From assembly GCA_022579005.1 (NCBI GenBank), contig MU401458.1, forward strand, positions 434,001 through 498,000: a stretch of DNA of 64,000 nt, read 5' to 3'. Positions within the stretch are counted from its first letter, which is position 1. Each line of letters begins with the position of its first letter. Source of the DNA: Poronia punctata. Its lineage: Eukaryota > Ascomycota > Sordariomycetes > Xylariales > Xylariaceae. This document shows positions 1-11,270 of the stretch, in pieces. The position numbers and the translations under genes were made by a program. The notes under the pieces were generated by a model, which ran no database searches, was not told the DNA's origin, and was given only the letters and a program-made list of their open reading frames with translations.

Positions 1-1246
1 GAGGCCAACCATGTGCTGTCCATTCATCTGCGGAGCCTGGAGGGCCTGGAACTGGTTCAGGTGCATGGGATTGAGCTGTTGTGCTGAATACATTGGCATC
101 ATAGGAATCTGCCCTGGGATTTGCAGGAGCTGTTGGTTGGGGTACTGGAAAGTTCCCATCGAAGAGATAGACTGGTTCATTGAACCGCGGGAACGGTGGC
201 CCGGCTGGAAGCCCTGCTGTCCTTGGCCGGACTGGTCCTGGTTCTGATTCTGACTCTGCTGGTTACGCCAGTTGCCCTCGAAGTTACGAGAAGACGTCCG
301 AGCATGACCAGTCCCGCCGTTTCCACGGCGGGTGAAGTCGCTATCGGAGGGCGCACCACTGCGAGCGCCTCCACGACCATGCACGGCCATGCTCTGACTG
401 CGACCGTGTCCACCACGGCCACCACGGGTAGATGACCCCTGTGCAATAGGGGTATCAGCAGCGCTATTTTTAGGCTCCTCGGTAGACGAGACGCCCTCAG
501 CGCCAGGACCCGGAAACTGGAAGCCCGAGGTGGTTCGTTTTTGCTGTGCAATTTCGGCGGCCTTTTTAGCATCAGCCAAGGCTAAGGAATGCCTCCGCTG
601 ATGGCCGCCTCCACTACTACCACCACGACCGCGGCTTGGCGCATTGCCCCGATCCTGAGGCTGCGCGTTTTCAAACTGGCCAAAGCCGGAGCCGGATGCT
701 CCGGATGACGGCGCCGGTGGGGGTCCCATGTTCATGTTAGGAAGCGCGGACTGGTTTCGGCGGTGCGATGATATAGGTTGGTTCGGCGCTCCCATCTGGA
801 GGGGTTGTTGTTGTTGTGGAAACTGATAAGCTTGTTGCGGCGGAAGACTGCCGATATTGGCTTGTAAAGGATTGAACTGGCCACCGGCGCCCAGCTGCCC
901 GGGGTTGAGCATCCCCATATTCATGTACTGCTGCTGAGTAGCTTGGATTTGTTGCTGCTGCTGCTGTAGCAGCTCGATCTGCTGTTGAATAGCCATTTGT
1001 CCCACTGAGAAGTCAAGGATTGTTAGCCACGGTATCGGGATAAGGGGTTGATGAACATCATCAGACGGAAGGAAACCATATAGGCAACGACGGAAAAGAG
1101 ATGCAAGTTCACTTACTCCCAGGGTTCTGGAACATACTCATCAAGGGTGTCAGTTCCGAGGGACTTCGCCGATGGGCGATGTGAAGGCGACGGCCAGTAG
1201 GGCCAGAAACGCCTCCAGTTGGGGGAGGCTGCTGTTGCTGGTCCAT
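1..1246 (-). CDS. ssd1: Ssd1/GUL-1 cell-wall RNA-binding protein, N-terminal part (partial)
   Basis: Ssd1 proteins are RNase II-like, catalytically dead RNA-binding proteins that control translation of cell-wall mRNAs downstream of the NDR kinase (Cbk1/COT-1). Only the disordered N-terminal region is inside the window, and the gene continues past base 1. Exon 1 is 1246-1117 (ATG at 1246-1244) and begins MDQQQQPPPTGG, with RRLHIAHRRSPSELTP, a stretch I recognise from Ssd1 orthologues. A phase-1 intron with donor GTAAGT at 1116 and acceptor CAG at 1005 leads to exon 2 (1004 to the edge). Exon 2 is Gln-rich (Q runs near residues 50-70), followed by RGRGG/RGG patches and an HQRRHSLALADAKKA segment of the kind NDR kinases phosphorylate (H-x-R/K-x-x-S/T). 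The catalytic-like RNB and CSD domains lie outside. Identity is from pattern recall, not a search. Confidence 0.85.
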
Positions 1247-4200
1247 TGCGGATGATTACACGTCAAAGGTGCGACAATCTCGAGCTCGAGGGGTTTCTGT
1301 GGCGATATCCTAAAGAAGTGGAAAGGCAAAGGTTACTGCGGGCGTGTAGACCACACACAAGTGGAAATAAGTGGACTGCTGTCGGGAGCTCTTGTGATGA
1401 TGCGTCGATACGTCGTTGCACAAGTGGGCAGTACTACCAAAACCAAATTGATGGACTGCAAAAGCAGGGTGATTGCTTGCCAAAGTGATGTAGACACACA
1501 CTGCTTTGCGCGACTAGACCGAGAGATGGCTGTAGTTCCTAAATGAGAGGATGAAATAGTCGAAACTGGGACGATGATCGTCTCGTTGGAGGAAAGTGAT
1601 GCTAAGATTCCCAAGGGAAGGAGTGTAGAAGCAAGACCCCAAGAGAGTGGTGATGGGTGATGGAGTGTGGGATGAAATAGATAAAATAGAATCGGGAGTT
1701 GGGAATTTTGGGAAAAGAGAGGGAAGTTTCGATGGATGATAAGGTTGGGGTGGATTGAGATGATGAAGGTTTGGAGGTGCTTTGGAGGTTTTGGGTAGGT
1801 ACATGTCAGTCTGTTCTCTGTTTCTCTCCGCACAACCTTGAGACTGTCCGCAACGAGCCAACGAATTGCTTGGCTGTCAGTGAGGTCAGGGGACCCACAT
1901 CACACTAATAGGGGGAAGAGGGGCCGCTCATGCTACGTACTCGTACCTACTTGGATATATGATATTCAGCACAATAAGAGCTTTTGATAGAGAACAAGTA
2001 TCTGTCTAACCAGTATTGCGCGCTGCATTGCTTGTCAGCGCCCTTCCAGGATGCCATCTCTTCCCAAGCTTCGTAACCAATGACTTGACCGGGTAGGCTT
2101 TGCTCTACTTTTAGTTCCACGAAACCAAACGCAACTGGAGGACTCGAGACGCAACTGCTGGGAAATGTGGGTCTCATGGGGAAAAACGGGGGCGACGTAA
2201 GGGGTCGGCCTGGTCGGTTGGCCAGAATCCCAAAATCCCACCACCCATGTCAGGATACAATCCCACCAGGTGTTAAATGTGTATTTAAAGTACGGCGAAG
2301 TAAATATAGCATCAAGACTAGGTTATGGGGTGTGGCCTAGGTTATACTTACATCACATCAGTACGGTAGTATGATAGATACCGCACACCTACAATATCGT
2401 AGACTACACGTACATAAAGTACCTACTTACATAGGAGACAAGCCTCTGCTGCTCTGCATCTAGCAACGTACTTGTCGATGTACCGGCCGGAGGGCCAATG
2501 CCGCTTCATATGTAGGTATGTTACTAGGCATATACATAACATCCATAGAAAGGTCCTTGGTTCATTCCCATTATATCGCCAATCATAACGGCAGGCTGTT
2601 CCAGGGGTTCGTGGTACCTAGCTGACAAGTGGTACGTCTGAAACAAAAGCCCGCCCACTTATTTACCTCAACAGCACACGGACTAAAACATACCTCTTAT
2701 ACTCAATTCGCCTCCAAAATCACGCGCGGCAGGGCACGTCTTATAATATATTATTGATGCATTATTTACTTATAATTATATTCATACATATGTACAAGTA
2801 GAGATTTGGAGTCGCTAGCATGGACTTGGAGTACTAATAGGGGTTGAATGCGTCGTGCAACGTCAAGGTCCGTTCTATCACGTACTCGTAGACCTTGGTA
2901 ACAACTCGTTTCAGAAGGAGAATCAATATTCTGGCGATATAACAGTCAAAAGGTTCGAATGCTTAAAACCCCCCGGGGTTACCAAACCAGTAAAAGTACA
3001 AGTCAATAGAGAACACATATTTTGCCATGTGCTTGGCTGGCTACTTTCATTTCTTTGTTAGGGATTACCGGAAACCGGATGCGGAAGATGAAACATATGA
3101 GACCTACCTATCTAGTCTACAACTTTCGTCATAATTTGATAGGACGGCGGAAGCAACCGGGGTCAAAGGTAAGATATTCGACTGCAGATGCTAGGTATGC
3201 TCTATCTCCAAATATGGCCAGTTTCCCGCACTGCATCCTAGACGTACGTCAACGCGTGCTACATTATACATATAATAAGCAAGCACTCATCCTCGTGTAA
3301 CCTCTGATCATCAAAATTCCAATCTCTTACTTGGATTAGAAATCTTATCAGGACTGAAATCTTACGTAACCACACATCCACGAATCCTAACATCATACAA
3401 GGTTTTACAAAATTTTCCTTTCTTTCAAAGGGTTCTTGAGTGCCTTTTGTTTGGGGTAATAGTAATGCCCACCAGGCGGTGCTAAACGTACGGCTCCCGT
3501 ATGGAATTGCTTTGCTCGAGAACTAATAGATAAGCTAGTCGGGAACTCCCAGCACAGAGTTCCTAGCACAACCAGCAGCTTCCTGAGTCAGATCTTATAC
3601 CCCCTGTGGAAGCTAAACCAATAGACCCTTGACGGCGGCCATCGACGGTGGAATGACGTAAAATTGGAGCTGAGAAGTTAGGGATGAAAGATATTGTCAA
3701 TGGTCCAGCTCTTGAGCTTTATATAGAATTACAATTCTTCGCCCAGACGGCAAGACGTCCAAGCTCTAACCGGGTGGCTAAGCAAGCGTGCAACCTAACA
3801 ACTCCGGGTTATGACTTCCTCAACTATGATAACCTATCAGCATGACTCAGTTACCTACGGAGTGAATTGTTGCCCTCGGGGTACCATGCCAAAGCTTTCA
3901 GTGCACTGTCTACACACGTCTCACATGGACTGCGGCTCTACGAGTAGCATAACTGCTTCCCAATGGACGTCGGATGAGACGGCCAAAATGTCGACGCCTG
4001 CCTCTCTGAATATATCAATATCAACCCAATTCTCAGAGGCCGGAGTCTGATTGCCGGTTCCGTTCCTGTTTATGATGGTCATTTCGAAAGGTGACCGCTA
4101 AGCTATACGTCGGGGTGCCAAGTACTTTGTGATAGCCCCATCAGTCCCGGGACATATGTGGCCTGTAGAGAATTGCTTCCTCTTTGGGCTGGATAGGCGT

Positions 4201-4689
4201 AGTCTGAATTGTCGGGTCGACACCCATGTTAACCCGTCAGGTCGGGTACACCGGTACAGACCGGGATGTCTCTTCGGTGGTGACACTCATGTTTAGACTA
4301 GGCCCGAGAATTAATATGCATCCACTAATCCTTCTTTGTGCAGTGTCTCGGGTTGATGTGTATATCAACAACCCGGCTTTCAGTGGTCCAGCCCCGCGTC
4401 CTATAGATCTCCCAACCCAGGAAGTTTCGCCGAAATAGCCAAGCTTGTTGGGCGCGTCATGGATGTCATCCATCTTCTTGTGTCGAGCACAGATAGCTGC
4501 TTGTGGACGGGTATAGCCCGAACCTAGCAAGATCACCAGACGAAGAGCAAATCCTCGATGTTTCTAAAGCAGGCCGGTATCAAGTGGTGCAGGTGGGAAC
4601 CGGTGCCTCTCTCATATTGTTTCGGCACCTTGCGTGATGTTGTTTGCAGCATTCCCTTCGCCCATAAATATATTCTGTTCAGGCGCGTG
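1247..4689. other. Intergenic; long leader of ssd1 and non-coding spacer
   Basis: No supportable gene was found. Bases 1500-1860 are strongly purine-rich on the plus strand (pyrimidine-rich on the ssd1 sense strand), consistent with an ssd1 promoter and long 5' leader. The rest is moderately AT-rich, with scattered TACCTAC and TACTCGTA-type words (1938 and 2883) and only short chance reading frames. Confidence 0.6.
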
Positions 4690-5447
4690 GTCAGCTTTGT
4701 TCACCATGGAATCAAGAGACCATGAGATGATAGGATGAAAGCGAGTAGTAAGGAGCCAAGCAACAGTCGTAGTTCCCCCTCACATTCAGACTGGAAGACG
4801 TCGAGGTAGAGTGGGCTGACAGCTTACGGATGTTTCCACGATATGGCAAATAACCTAAAATACATATTAAGCGCTACACATAAAAACAATAGAAGACTAC
4901 TAACCTTGCGATGTCAGTAAGGAGGGAATTCCGCCAAGTGAACCATTCAGACGAGTTCTCGGGGGCATCATGGCTTATAACGAAGTCCAAATGACTAATA
5001 CCAGGGGTGTGAGCCATAACGTATACATATAGGCTCCTTTCCGTTGGTATCTTTCTCTTCGCCAAACTACCCATGAAGTAGACCTCTGGTGTTAAAGACC
5101 CATAGATCTCTTGGGCGAGGCTTACAGTCTCTAAATCCAGAGCAAGCGGTTTCAGGCGAAACTGGACCACAAACTCTTGGTTCCGACCCGCGTACACGAT
5201 GTAGCTACACACACTTTGCTGAAGCATCACATACCAACCGTGTCGCTAACGTCTTTCCCAGGAAATGGTCAATCTCTAAGTCTCCAGAGTATTCTTGATT
5301 GTTAGAGGCCAAGGTGTTAGATGCCATGTAGCGCGGTTGTATTAAGGGTAGGCCAAAGGCACGTGATAGGCATGTAAAATTCCCATAGTAGCTGTAATGA
5401 GATTTCTTGGGATAATCTCTGGAACAATAGGAACACCGAGAGAACAC
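4690..5447 (-). pseudogene. Decayed APH/choline-kinase-like phosphotransferase relic
   Basis: The minus strand 5230-4905 reads as the N-lobe of the fungal aminoglycoside-phosphotransferase-like kinases: SYIVYAGRNQEFVVQFRL, then LYVYVMAHTPGISHLDFV and a segment ending WRNSLLTDIAR. A donor (GTTAGT) after DIAR and an acceptor near 4860 restore the family continuation LFAISWKHP, but the next codon is TAA at about 4828. A further stretch, ELRLLLGSLL, lies beyond the stop and then the frame is lost, so the catalytic HxD-x4-N and DxD regions cannot be found. Upstream, 5447-5231 continues in another frame. No intact kinase remains. I infer a pseudogene; an unusual intron structure is the alternative. 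Confidence 0.55.
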
Positions 5448-6091
5448 ATGAATGCTCTGCTATTCTGCCTGATTATTATTCGAATAGGAGTGATGCAAGC
5501 ATACCTAAGAGTACAGGGTAACAGGGGTAGACCCTTGGTTAGGGGATGCACCAAATAGGTAGCTTGTACCTGATAAGATAAACTCTTGTTTTGTCAATAT
5601 CCCCGCTAGCTATCTCAGTCTCTAAACGGATATATGAGGTCCTGACATACGAGTAAATGTGTAGAGGTACAGGCTACCTAGGTAGTTCCATGTAATCCAT
5701 TGAGCAGTAGAACATGTCCCATTGTCTTTGGCGTGATAGAACCAACAATCACAGACTTACAGCTCGCAAGTACAGGTCAGAGGAGAGCTAGGGACTCATA
5801 CTGTCATACACGTACCTACACATACATACCTTATCTACAGGTACATTTTATCATTCTTGTTTTGCGCAACCTTGTCTGCTGGTCTGGTGGGTACTTGGCT
5901 CACTTCTGTTAATCCGCCTCCGTCTGTTTGTTAACACAGAACAACAAACTTCAACATTGCTTTTGATAGATCTTTGACCAAAACTGCCGCAGTTATTTGC
6001 TGCAAAAGTATCACTTAGACCAGCCGCATTTCCCCCCTTTACCCTTTGGCTCCTACTATGCACCTTTTATAGCCTTGCCCACTTCAGCGCT
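5448..6091. other. Intergenic, upstream of gle1
   Basis: No gene was seen. The stretch contains one TACGAGTA word at 5648 and several TACCTA repeats. The 150 bases before 6092 are T/C-rich, as expected for a fungal promoter and leader. Confidence 0.5.
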
Positions 6092-7768
6092 ATGACTGGT
6101 TCGTCGCCAGCCTCGCGTCGATCCCGACAATGGAGTAGTCCGTCACGCGGTCGCTTGTCCGATTTCCTTTCCGAACCTAGACATACTGAGTTGAGCCACC
6201 AAGATGCCCTTGCTGCTGCGCAAATTGAGCATGAACGTGTCCGGCTTGCTGCTATCCGAGTGTATAAGGACCATGAACTGAAGGAGGAGCATCGTCGATT
6301 ACTAGAAAAAGAACAAATAATCCGGCAGCAGCAGCGGAAAGAAGAGGAACGAATCCGCAATGAGGAAAGATTACGGGCCGAGGAAGAACGGCTAAGAGCC
6401 TTGAAAGCGAAGACCGTCCCAAAGCTGCCTCCGCAACCACCTCCAGAAGCACCTGCTGCACCGATAACAGCGACAACGACGGCTCCCGCCTCAACTTCAG
6501 CTGCCCAATTAAACGGTGTCCAGCCCTTTCCAACAGATAAGGAACCGATAACGCCTGCGTCAAACGTCTCTCAACCAGATTCAACAAAAGCCCCGAGCTT
6601 GGAGACAAACGGCGTCAAGGTCGCCAAACCAGCTTCTAACCAGTCGCCCGATTCGACCAAACCCTCGCCATTTTCTGTTCCATCAGCTGCAGCCATCCAG
6701 GCAAAGGCCACTGCCTTGATTCAACAGAATGCTCGCGCGCAGAATCAGACCAGCGCCTCAAAACCGCCCGATGATGGCTACATCGTGATACATCAGAACT
6801 TAAAGAAGTTGAGAGCTTACATGGCTGAGCAAGCCAAGTCCTCGCCTGCGCTGAAGACCCGTATGGGGGACATGAGACGAGAGATGAGGAAGAGCTTGGG
6901 TCAATTTGTTATGGAAAAGGGAGGAAACAAACAACAGGTAGCTTCTACGTTCCTCCTTATGCACTGCTTGGACTAATGTACCTCCAAGATTGCCGCGATA
7001 CAAAGACTGTTTCAAGAGTCCCTCAGCGGGAGTGTCCCGAGTGCACCGGTCGATCCCTCTCAATTTATCCTTGACCGACAACGGGCACCGGTGGAGGGAG
7101 CTCTGCACAACGAAGCCCAACTCCCCTCGCTCTTCATCTACCTACTAAACATATTCTCCAAATCGATCATCAACCAGTTCATCAACGAGTGTGCTATGCA
7201 GCCGAGAGCCGCCGATCCCCTGGGTGTCATCGCTGCTCAGACCTTTTCCAATAAAAGCCATCTATGGCGGGGAGAGAGCTTGATCGATATTTTGATGGCT
7301 AAATTTCGGGTAGTTTGCCCGGTTCTCTTTGGCTACCGAGGTAGTGAGAAGACTGAGCAAGGCCGCTTACGGATCGGCTGGAGAAAAGACGGCGGCGCAT
7401 GGACCGCTGAAAACCATCATATCGACAGGATGAAAGGTCTTGGTGCAGGGTATGCAGCCATTGCCCTGCGGGACTTTTCTAGATCCAGCAACAAAAACCC
7501 GTGGCCACCTTCCAAGTACTGGACCAGCATGGCCAGGATTGTCAACACCCCGCCTGCCGAGATGTCCAATACGCAGTGTATAGTTCTCCGATCTATGATT
7601 GAGACCTACGAGGAGCGCTTCTTCCTCTTCTACGGGACTGCTGCCATTGCTGCTCTCCGCAAGGCGCTGATCGACTTCCCCCGGAGTGCCCCCGTTAAGA
7701 CCTCGGGCACGTCTGGGCTAGAAGTTCTTGCGCAAATGCTCAAGCGCGATATTGGGCTGGAACTGTAA
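6092..7768 (+). CDS. gle1: mRNA export factor Gle1
   Basis: Gle1 binds inositol hexakisphosphate and activates the DEAD-box helicase Dbp5 at the cytoplasmic face of the nuclear pore, releasing exported mRNA; it also acts in translation. Exons are 6092-6937 and 6989-7768, with a 51-nt phase-0 intron (donor GTAGCT, branch GACTAATG, acceptor CCAAG) and a 541-residue product, close to the usual fungal size. Residues 1-60 are basic, 60-125 form a highly charged coiled coil (the KEEERIRNEERLRAEEERL region), 130-230 are Pro/Ala/Ser-rich, and the C-terminal 300 residues are the HEAT-like Gle1 domain, with LPSLFIYLLNIFSKSIINQF, FRVVCPVLFGYRG and YWTSMARIVNTPPAEM. The start ATG at 6092 is the first in frame. 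The gene is convergent with the t-SNARE gene downstream. Confidence 0.9.
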
Positions 7769-8100
7769 AAGTTTCCATTGTAACGAAATAGAAGATGTCT
7801 GCTTATGGATATGATATAACGTAGTGGCCCAGGGAACTATCTTGGTTCAGGGTCACTAAACTGGCGTTTGGTCGCGGATCAATAAATAGGTGGTACAGGT
7901 ATCACATCCATTGTTCGGGATTTCAAGGGCATGTACAGTTGCAATAACATGACGACATTGGGGAACCTTTTCCCAACAAGATAACAGATGAGGAAAGCCA
8001 GGGCATAAATCCTCGTAAACAAAATAGATGAACCGGGCCCCCACGCTGCCGCCTGCTCCGAGCTTTTGCGGTGACCAAGCGATCAATCACCCTTCCGTAT
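7769..8100. other. 3' intergenic spacer between convergent genes
   Basis: These 332 bases between the stop codons of gle1 and the t-SNARE gene contain only short chance frames and no recognisable feature. They presumably hold both 3' UTRs. Confidence 0.5.
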
Positions 8101-8970
8101 TTATAAAATGAGTAGTAGCACCAGTAGTATAATCAAAACAGTGATCAGGACGGCAATACAACAGCTGCTATAACGGTCTTCACTTTTTCGCATCACATAC
8201 CCCAGCTTTTGCATGCCCGTCTGTAGTCTTCCCCCGACGCGGTCCGCCAGGGTGTCCACGTGCTCCAGCATTTCGTGTTGTTCTTCGAGTTCGCGGCCCA
8301 TATCGTCCGCCTGTCGCCGCAAGTTGCCCACCGTAGCAAACACCCCATCTAGCTCCTGATCCTGCTCCCGCATCATCTGCAACTGCTGTTGGTGCTCGAA
8401 CTCGGCATAATTATCGTCACCCTGCGCGGAGCCACCCTCGTCGAAAGCAAAGGCGCTCGGGGGTGGTAGATCATCGTTAGCGGCAGCTCTGGCAGCAGCT
8501 GCCGCTCTCGAAGGCCCGGCTAGAGCAGCATTCTGGCGTCCTAGCTCTTCTCGCATATCCTCCACCTCGCCGCCGATCTCGTCGACCAGTTTCTTCCGCC
8601 GGGAGACCTCGTGCGACGAGAGCCCATAGTGTGACGGGTCTGACTCGACGGCGCGAACGGATTCGATTAGGTCGGCGAGGTCTTCGGCTAGAGATGCGAG
8701 AGCAGTCTCGAGATCTGCTCGTGCTGAGGCTACTTCGGGGGACTGGGCGGGCGTGCTGCTTAAGCTGCGGATGCGGAGGTATGATGCGAAGAGCGGCCGG
8801 GTGGTTTGCATCTGGGCGAGGACATCTCTGTGGATTTGATAGGTCAGCAGGAGACGGACGGACGGACGAGACGAACGATGAATCGAAGTGTGCCCAGGTA
8901 ATAAGGGTGGTGCGACGTCTTACTGCTGGACCTGGAGGAACGGGTCGTCCTCGTTCGTTGAGGACATCAT
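8101..8970 (-). CDS. tlg1: Tlg1/syntaxin-6-type t-SNARE
   Basis: This is a Qc-SNARE of the endosome-to-trans-Golgi fusion machinery. Exon 1 (8970-8924) encodes MMSSTNEDDPFLQVQQ, the characteristic syntaxin-6 N-terminus. An intron with donor GTAAG at 8923 and acceptor CACAG at 8828 joins it to exon 2 (8827-8101), giving 257 residues. Residues 15-110 are the helical syntaxin-6 N-terminal domain (ARADLETALASLAEDLADLI). Residues about 165-230 are the SNARE helix, with the zero-layer Gln in ELEEQHEMLEHVD. The last 20 residues are an uninterrupted hydrophobic tail anchor (ITVLIILLVLLLIL) ending one residue before the stop. Two adjacent ATGs (8970, 8967) can serve as start. The gene is divergent from the methyltransferase gene at 9480. 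Confidence 0.9.
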
Positions 8971-9479
8971 CCTGCCGAATTGGATGTGGTCGCGTTCATC
9001 TAACGGCTACATTTGTGATTTGCCATGCATTGCCTGATATACTACTTCCAGATACAGAGCGTTTTCTGGTTGGGGCCAATATCTGTTCGAGATTGTCCTT
9101 TACCTTAGCACCAAATGACGTGTGGCTTGGGTTGCAAAGAGCCTGTACCTTCACTCTGCAATAGCTAAGTGCCTGCTCAGGTTACCCTGTAACTCTAGGT
9201 TAGCAATATGAGGTTCGGAGGGCACTCGGCAGCCGCCGGCAGCTGTGTGGATTTTCACTGTTCCCGTTCCTCCACCAGCTGATCGACTCATTCTTCAGAG
9301 TTCAAGTAGGTAGGTAGGTACCCCAACAGGTTACATACATACAGGTTTGATTACAGGAGAGAAAAAAACTTATACTGCGCTTTTTTCTCTCTCGTAAATT
9401 TACGAGACACGGGATGGATTCGTGGTAGCGAAGTGATTTCTCATACCATCAAATCTTGCTTGATAAGTTGAAGGGAACG
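8971..9479. other. Divergent promoter region, t-SNARE / methyltransferase
   Basis: This 509-bp spacer serves both genes. It contains a short TAGGTAGGTAGGTA microsatellite at about 9307 and a T/C-rich tract with an imperfect palindrome (CTCGTAAATTTACGAG, about 9393-9408) shortly before the methyltransferase start. Confidence 0.5.
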
Positions 9480-11270
9480 ATGGCACCGGCTCAACCCTTA
9501 CCCTACCCCAATTGCTGGGCTAGCCCAGATGATTATGTGGAAAATCTGTTGAAATTTGCGACCACTTCAGACACGTTTCGCATATTATGCGGTGGTGTAC
9601 ACGTTTTAGACTTTTTTACGACTGAACCGGGGCTCTTCAGTGCCGTTGTTCCGGAGGAGTGGCAACCATGGCTTCTACAGTGTGATCCCATGAGGTTGCT
9701 GGACGTCCTCATGAGAGAAGATATCAGCGCACTCCCTGATCCCCAGCCGCCTCAAAGTCTGTTGAATTATATTAAAGACATAAGGAGATTCTCGCTTTCG
9801 CGAGACTTCTCGTCGAGAGAAGAAGCTCTGCCCAAGCTGACATGGCAAAGGTCTGTGGGGATGAAACCGAAGAAGATACATGAAGTGAGGAATTTTGCTA
9901 GTTATGTCGACGAACTGGCTGGTCATATCAAATCGGAATACGAAAACGACATCACACACTTTGTCGACTTTGGCAGCGGCCAGAACTATCTCGGAAGAGC
10001 TTTAGCGAGTGCCCCATATAACAAGCAAATAGTCGCTGTCGAAGGGAGGAAGCACAACATCGACGGTGCCAAAGGGCTTGACATCATCGCGCGTGTCGCA
10101 GAAAAGCCCAAGATTATGAGAAACAAGAAGCTTTGGATGCAGCAGCTGGACAGCATGAGGCCCGAAGACCAACGAGACGAACGGGCATTGAAAAGAGCGG
10201 CGAACCCCATAAAGGTTTCCGAGGACTACGTGGCCGATCTAAGACCTCTGAAGGAGTTCGAGGCTATCTATACCCCAGAAGAGGGAAAGGGCTTCATCCG
10301 CTACGTCGAGGGGCGTTTAGAGTCTGGTGACCTCACAGATGTTGTCGGCCAATTGAAAGACACGTCCTCAAGCCCGGTTTCACCGCAGCCGGATCTGAGA
10401 CTGATGGCGATATCGATACATTCGTGTGGAAACCTATCGCACCACGGAATTCGGTCTCTGATACTGAACCCGGACGTTCAAGCTATTGCAATTGTGGGCT
10501 GTTGTTACAATCTTATGACGGAAAAGCTAGGTCCACCGACATATAAGCATCCTTATATGCGGCCCAGCCTGCAAGCTCTCAACGGTCGTGTTATCAGAGA
10601 GTCAAATAAGCATGATCCTCACGGGTTTCCTCTGAGCGACCGCCTGTGTACCTACGAAAATGATGGCATCCGTCTCAACATCACAGCCCGCATGATGGCG
10701 TGCCAAGCCCCATTCAATTGGACAGAGGTGGAAAGCGACGGCTTCTTCACTCGGCATTTCTTCCGTGCTGTTCTACAGAAGATGTTTCTTGACCGGGGTG
10801 TCATTACGAAAATCTACCACAACGGTGATGAAGCAGAGAAAGAAGAAGAAGACGGATGTGCTGCAAGTCCCTTCAACGTGAGCACAAACCCCGTGATCCT
10901 TGGTTCGCTCAGCAAGTCCTGTTACAAATCATTACATGCTTATGTCAGGGGGGCCATAACGAAGTTGACTACCTCTTCGGATCATCACGAGCAACGCGAC
11001 ATCATCAAAGAAAGAATGAGTAATATCACCGACGAGGAGATTGCCGAGTATGAGCGAGTGTACGGCCCTCGTAAGAGGGAGCTCAGCGCTATCTGGACGT
11101 TGATGGCTTTCAGCGCTATTGTTGTTGAGTCCTTAATAGTCACAGACAGGTGGCTCTTTCTACGTCAACACCCCAACCTAGTACAAGACTGCTGGGTTGA
11201 GACTGTGTTCGACTATCGTCAGAGTCCCAGAAACCTGGTCGTCGTGGGAATCAAGAAACGGAGACCTTGA
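9480..11270 (+). CDS. METTL25-like SAM-dependent methyltransferase
   Basis: This single-exon gene encodes 596 residues. The ATG at 9480 (context GGAACGATGG) is chosen; the frame is open a little further upstream only through a non-ATG codon. Residues about 161-172 (FVDFGSGQNYLG) are the glycine-rich SAM-binding motif I, and IVAVEGR at 185-191 is the acidic motif II. HSCGNLSHHGIR at about 314 and VGCCYNLMTEK at about 339 are the signature of the METTL25/RRNAD1 family, and the C-terminus (FDYRQSPRNLVVVGIKKR) matches the family end. The substrate is not established for fungal members, and rRNA or protein methylation would be a guess. An acidic insertion (KEEEDG, about residue 450) sits between the two halves of the C-terminal region. 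Confidence 0.8.
   Translation: MAPAQPLPYPNCWASPDDYVENLLKFATTSDTFRILCGGVHVLDFFTTEPGLFSAVVPEEWQPWLLQCDPMRLLDVLMREDISALPDPQPPQSLLNYIKDIRRFSLSRDFSSREEALPKLTWQRSVGMKPKKIHEVRNFASYVDELAGHIKSEYENDITHFVDFGSGQNYLGRALASAPYNKQIVAVEGRKHNIDGAKGLDIIARVAEKPKIMRNKKLWMQQLDSMRPEDQRDERALKRAANPIKVSEDYVADLRPLKEFEAIYTPEEGKGFIRYVEGRLESGDLTDVVGQLKDTSSSPVSPQPDLRLMAISIHSCGNLSHHGIRSLILNPDVQAIAIVGCCYNLMTEKLGPPTYKHPYMRPSLQALNGRVIRESNKHDPHGFPLSDRLCTYENDGIRLNITARMMACQAPFNWTEVESDGFFTRHFFRAVLQKMFLDRGVITKIYHNGDEAEKEEEDGCAASPFNVSTNPVILGSLSKSCYKSLHAYVRGAITKLTTSSDHHEQRDIIKERMSNITDEEIAEYERVYGPRKRELSAIWTLMAFSAIVVESLIVTDRWLFLRQHPNLVQDCWVETVFDYRQSPRNLVVVGIKKRRP

Noticed and set aside
2940..2975. tRNA B-box-like word (GGTTCGAATGC)
   Set aside because: No matching A box, acceptor stem or cloverleaf could be drawn around it.
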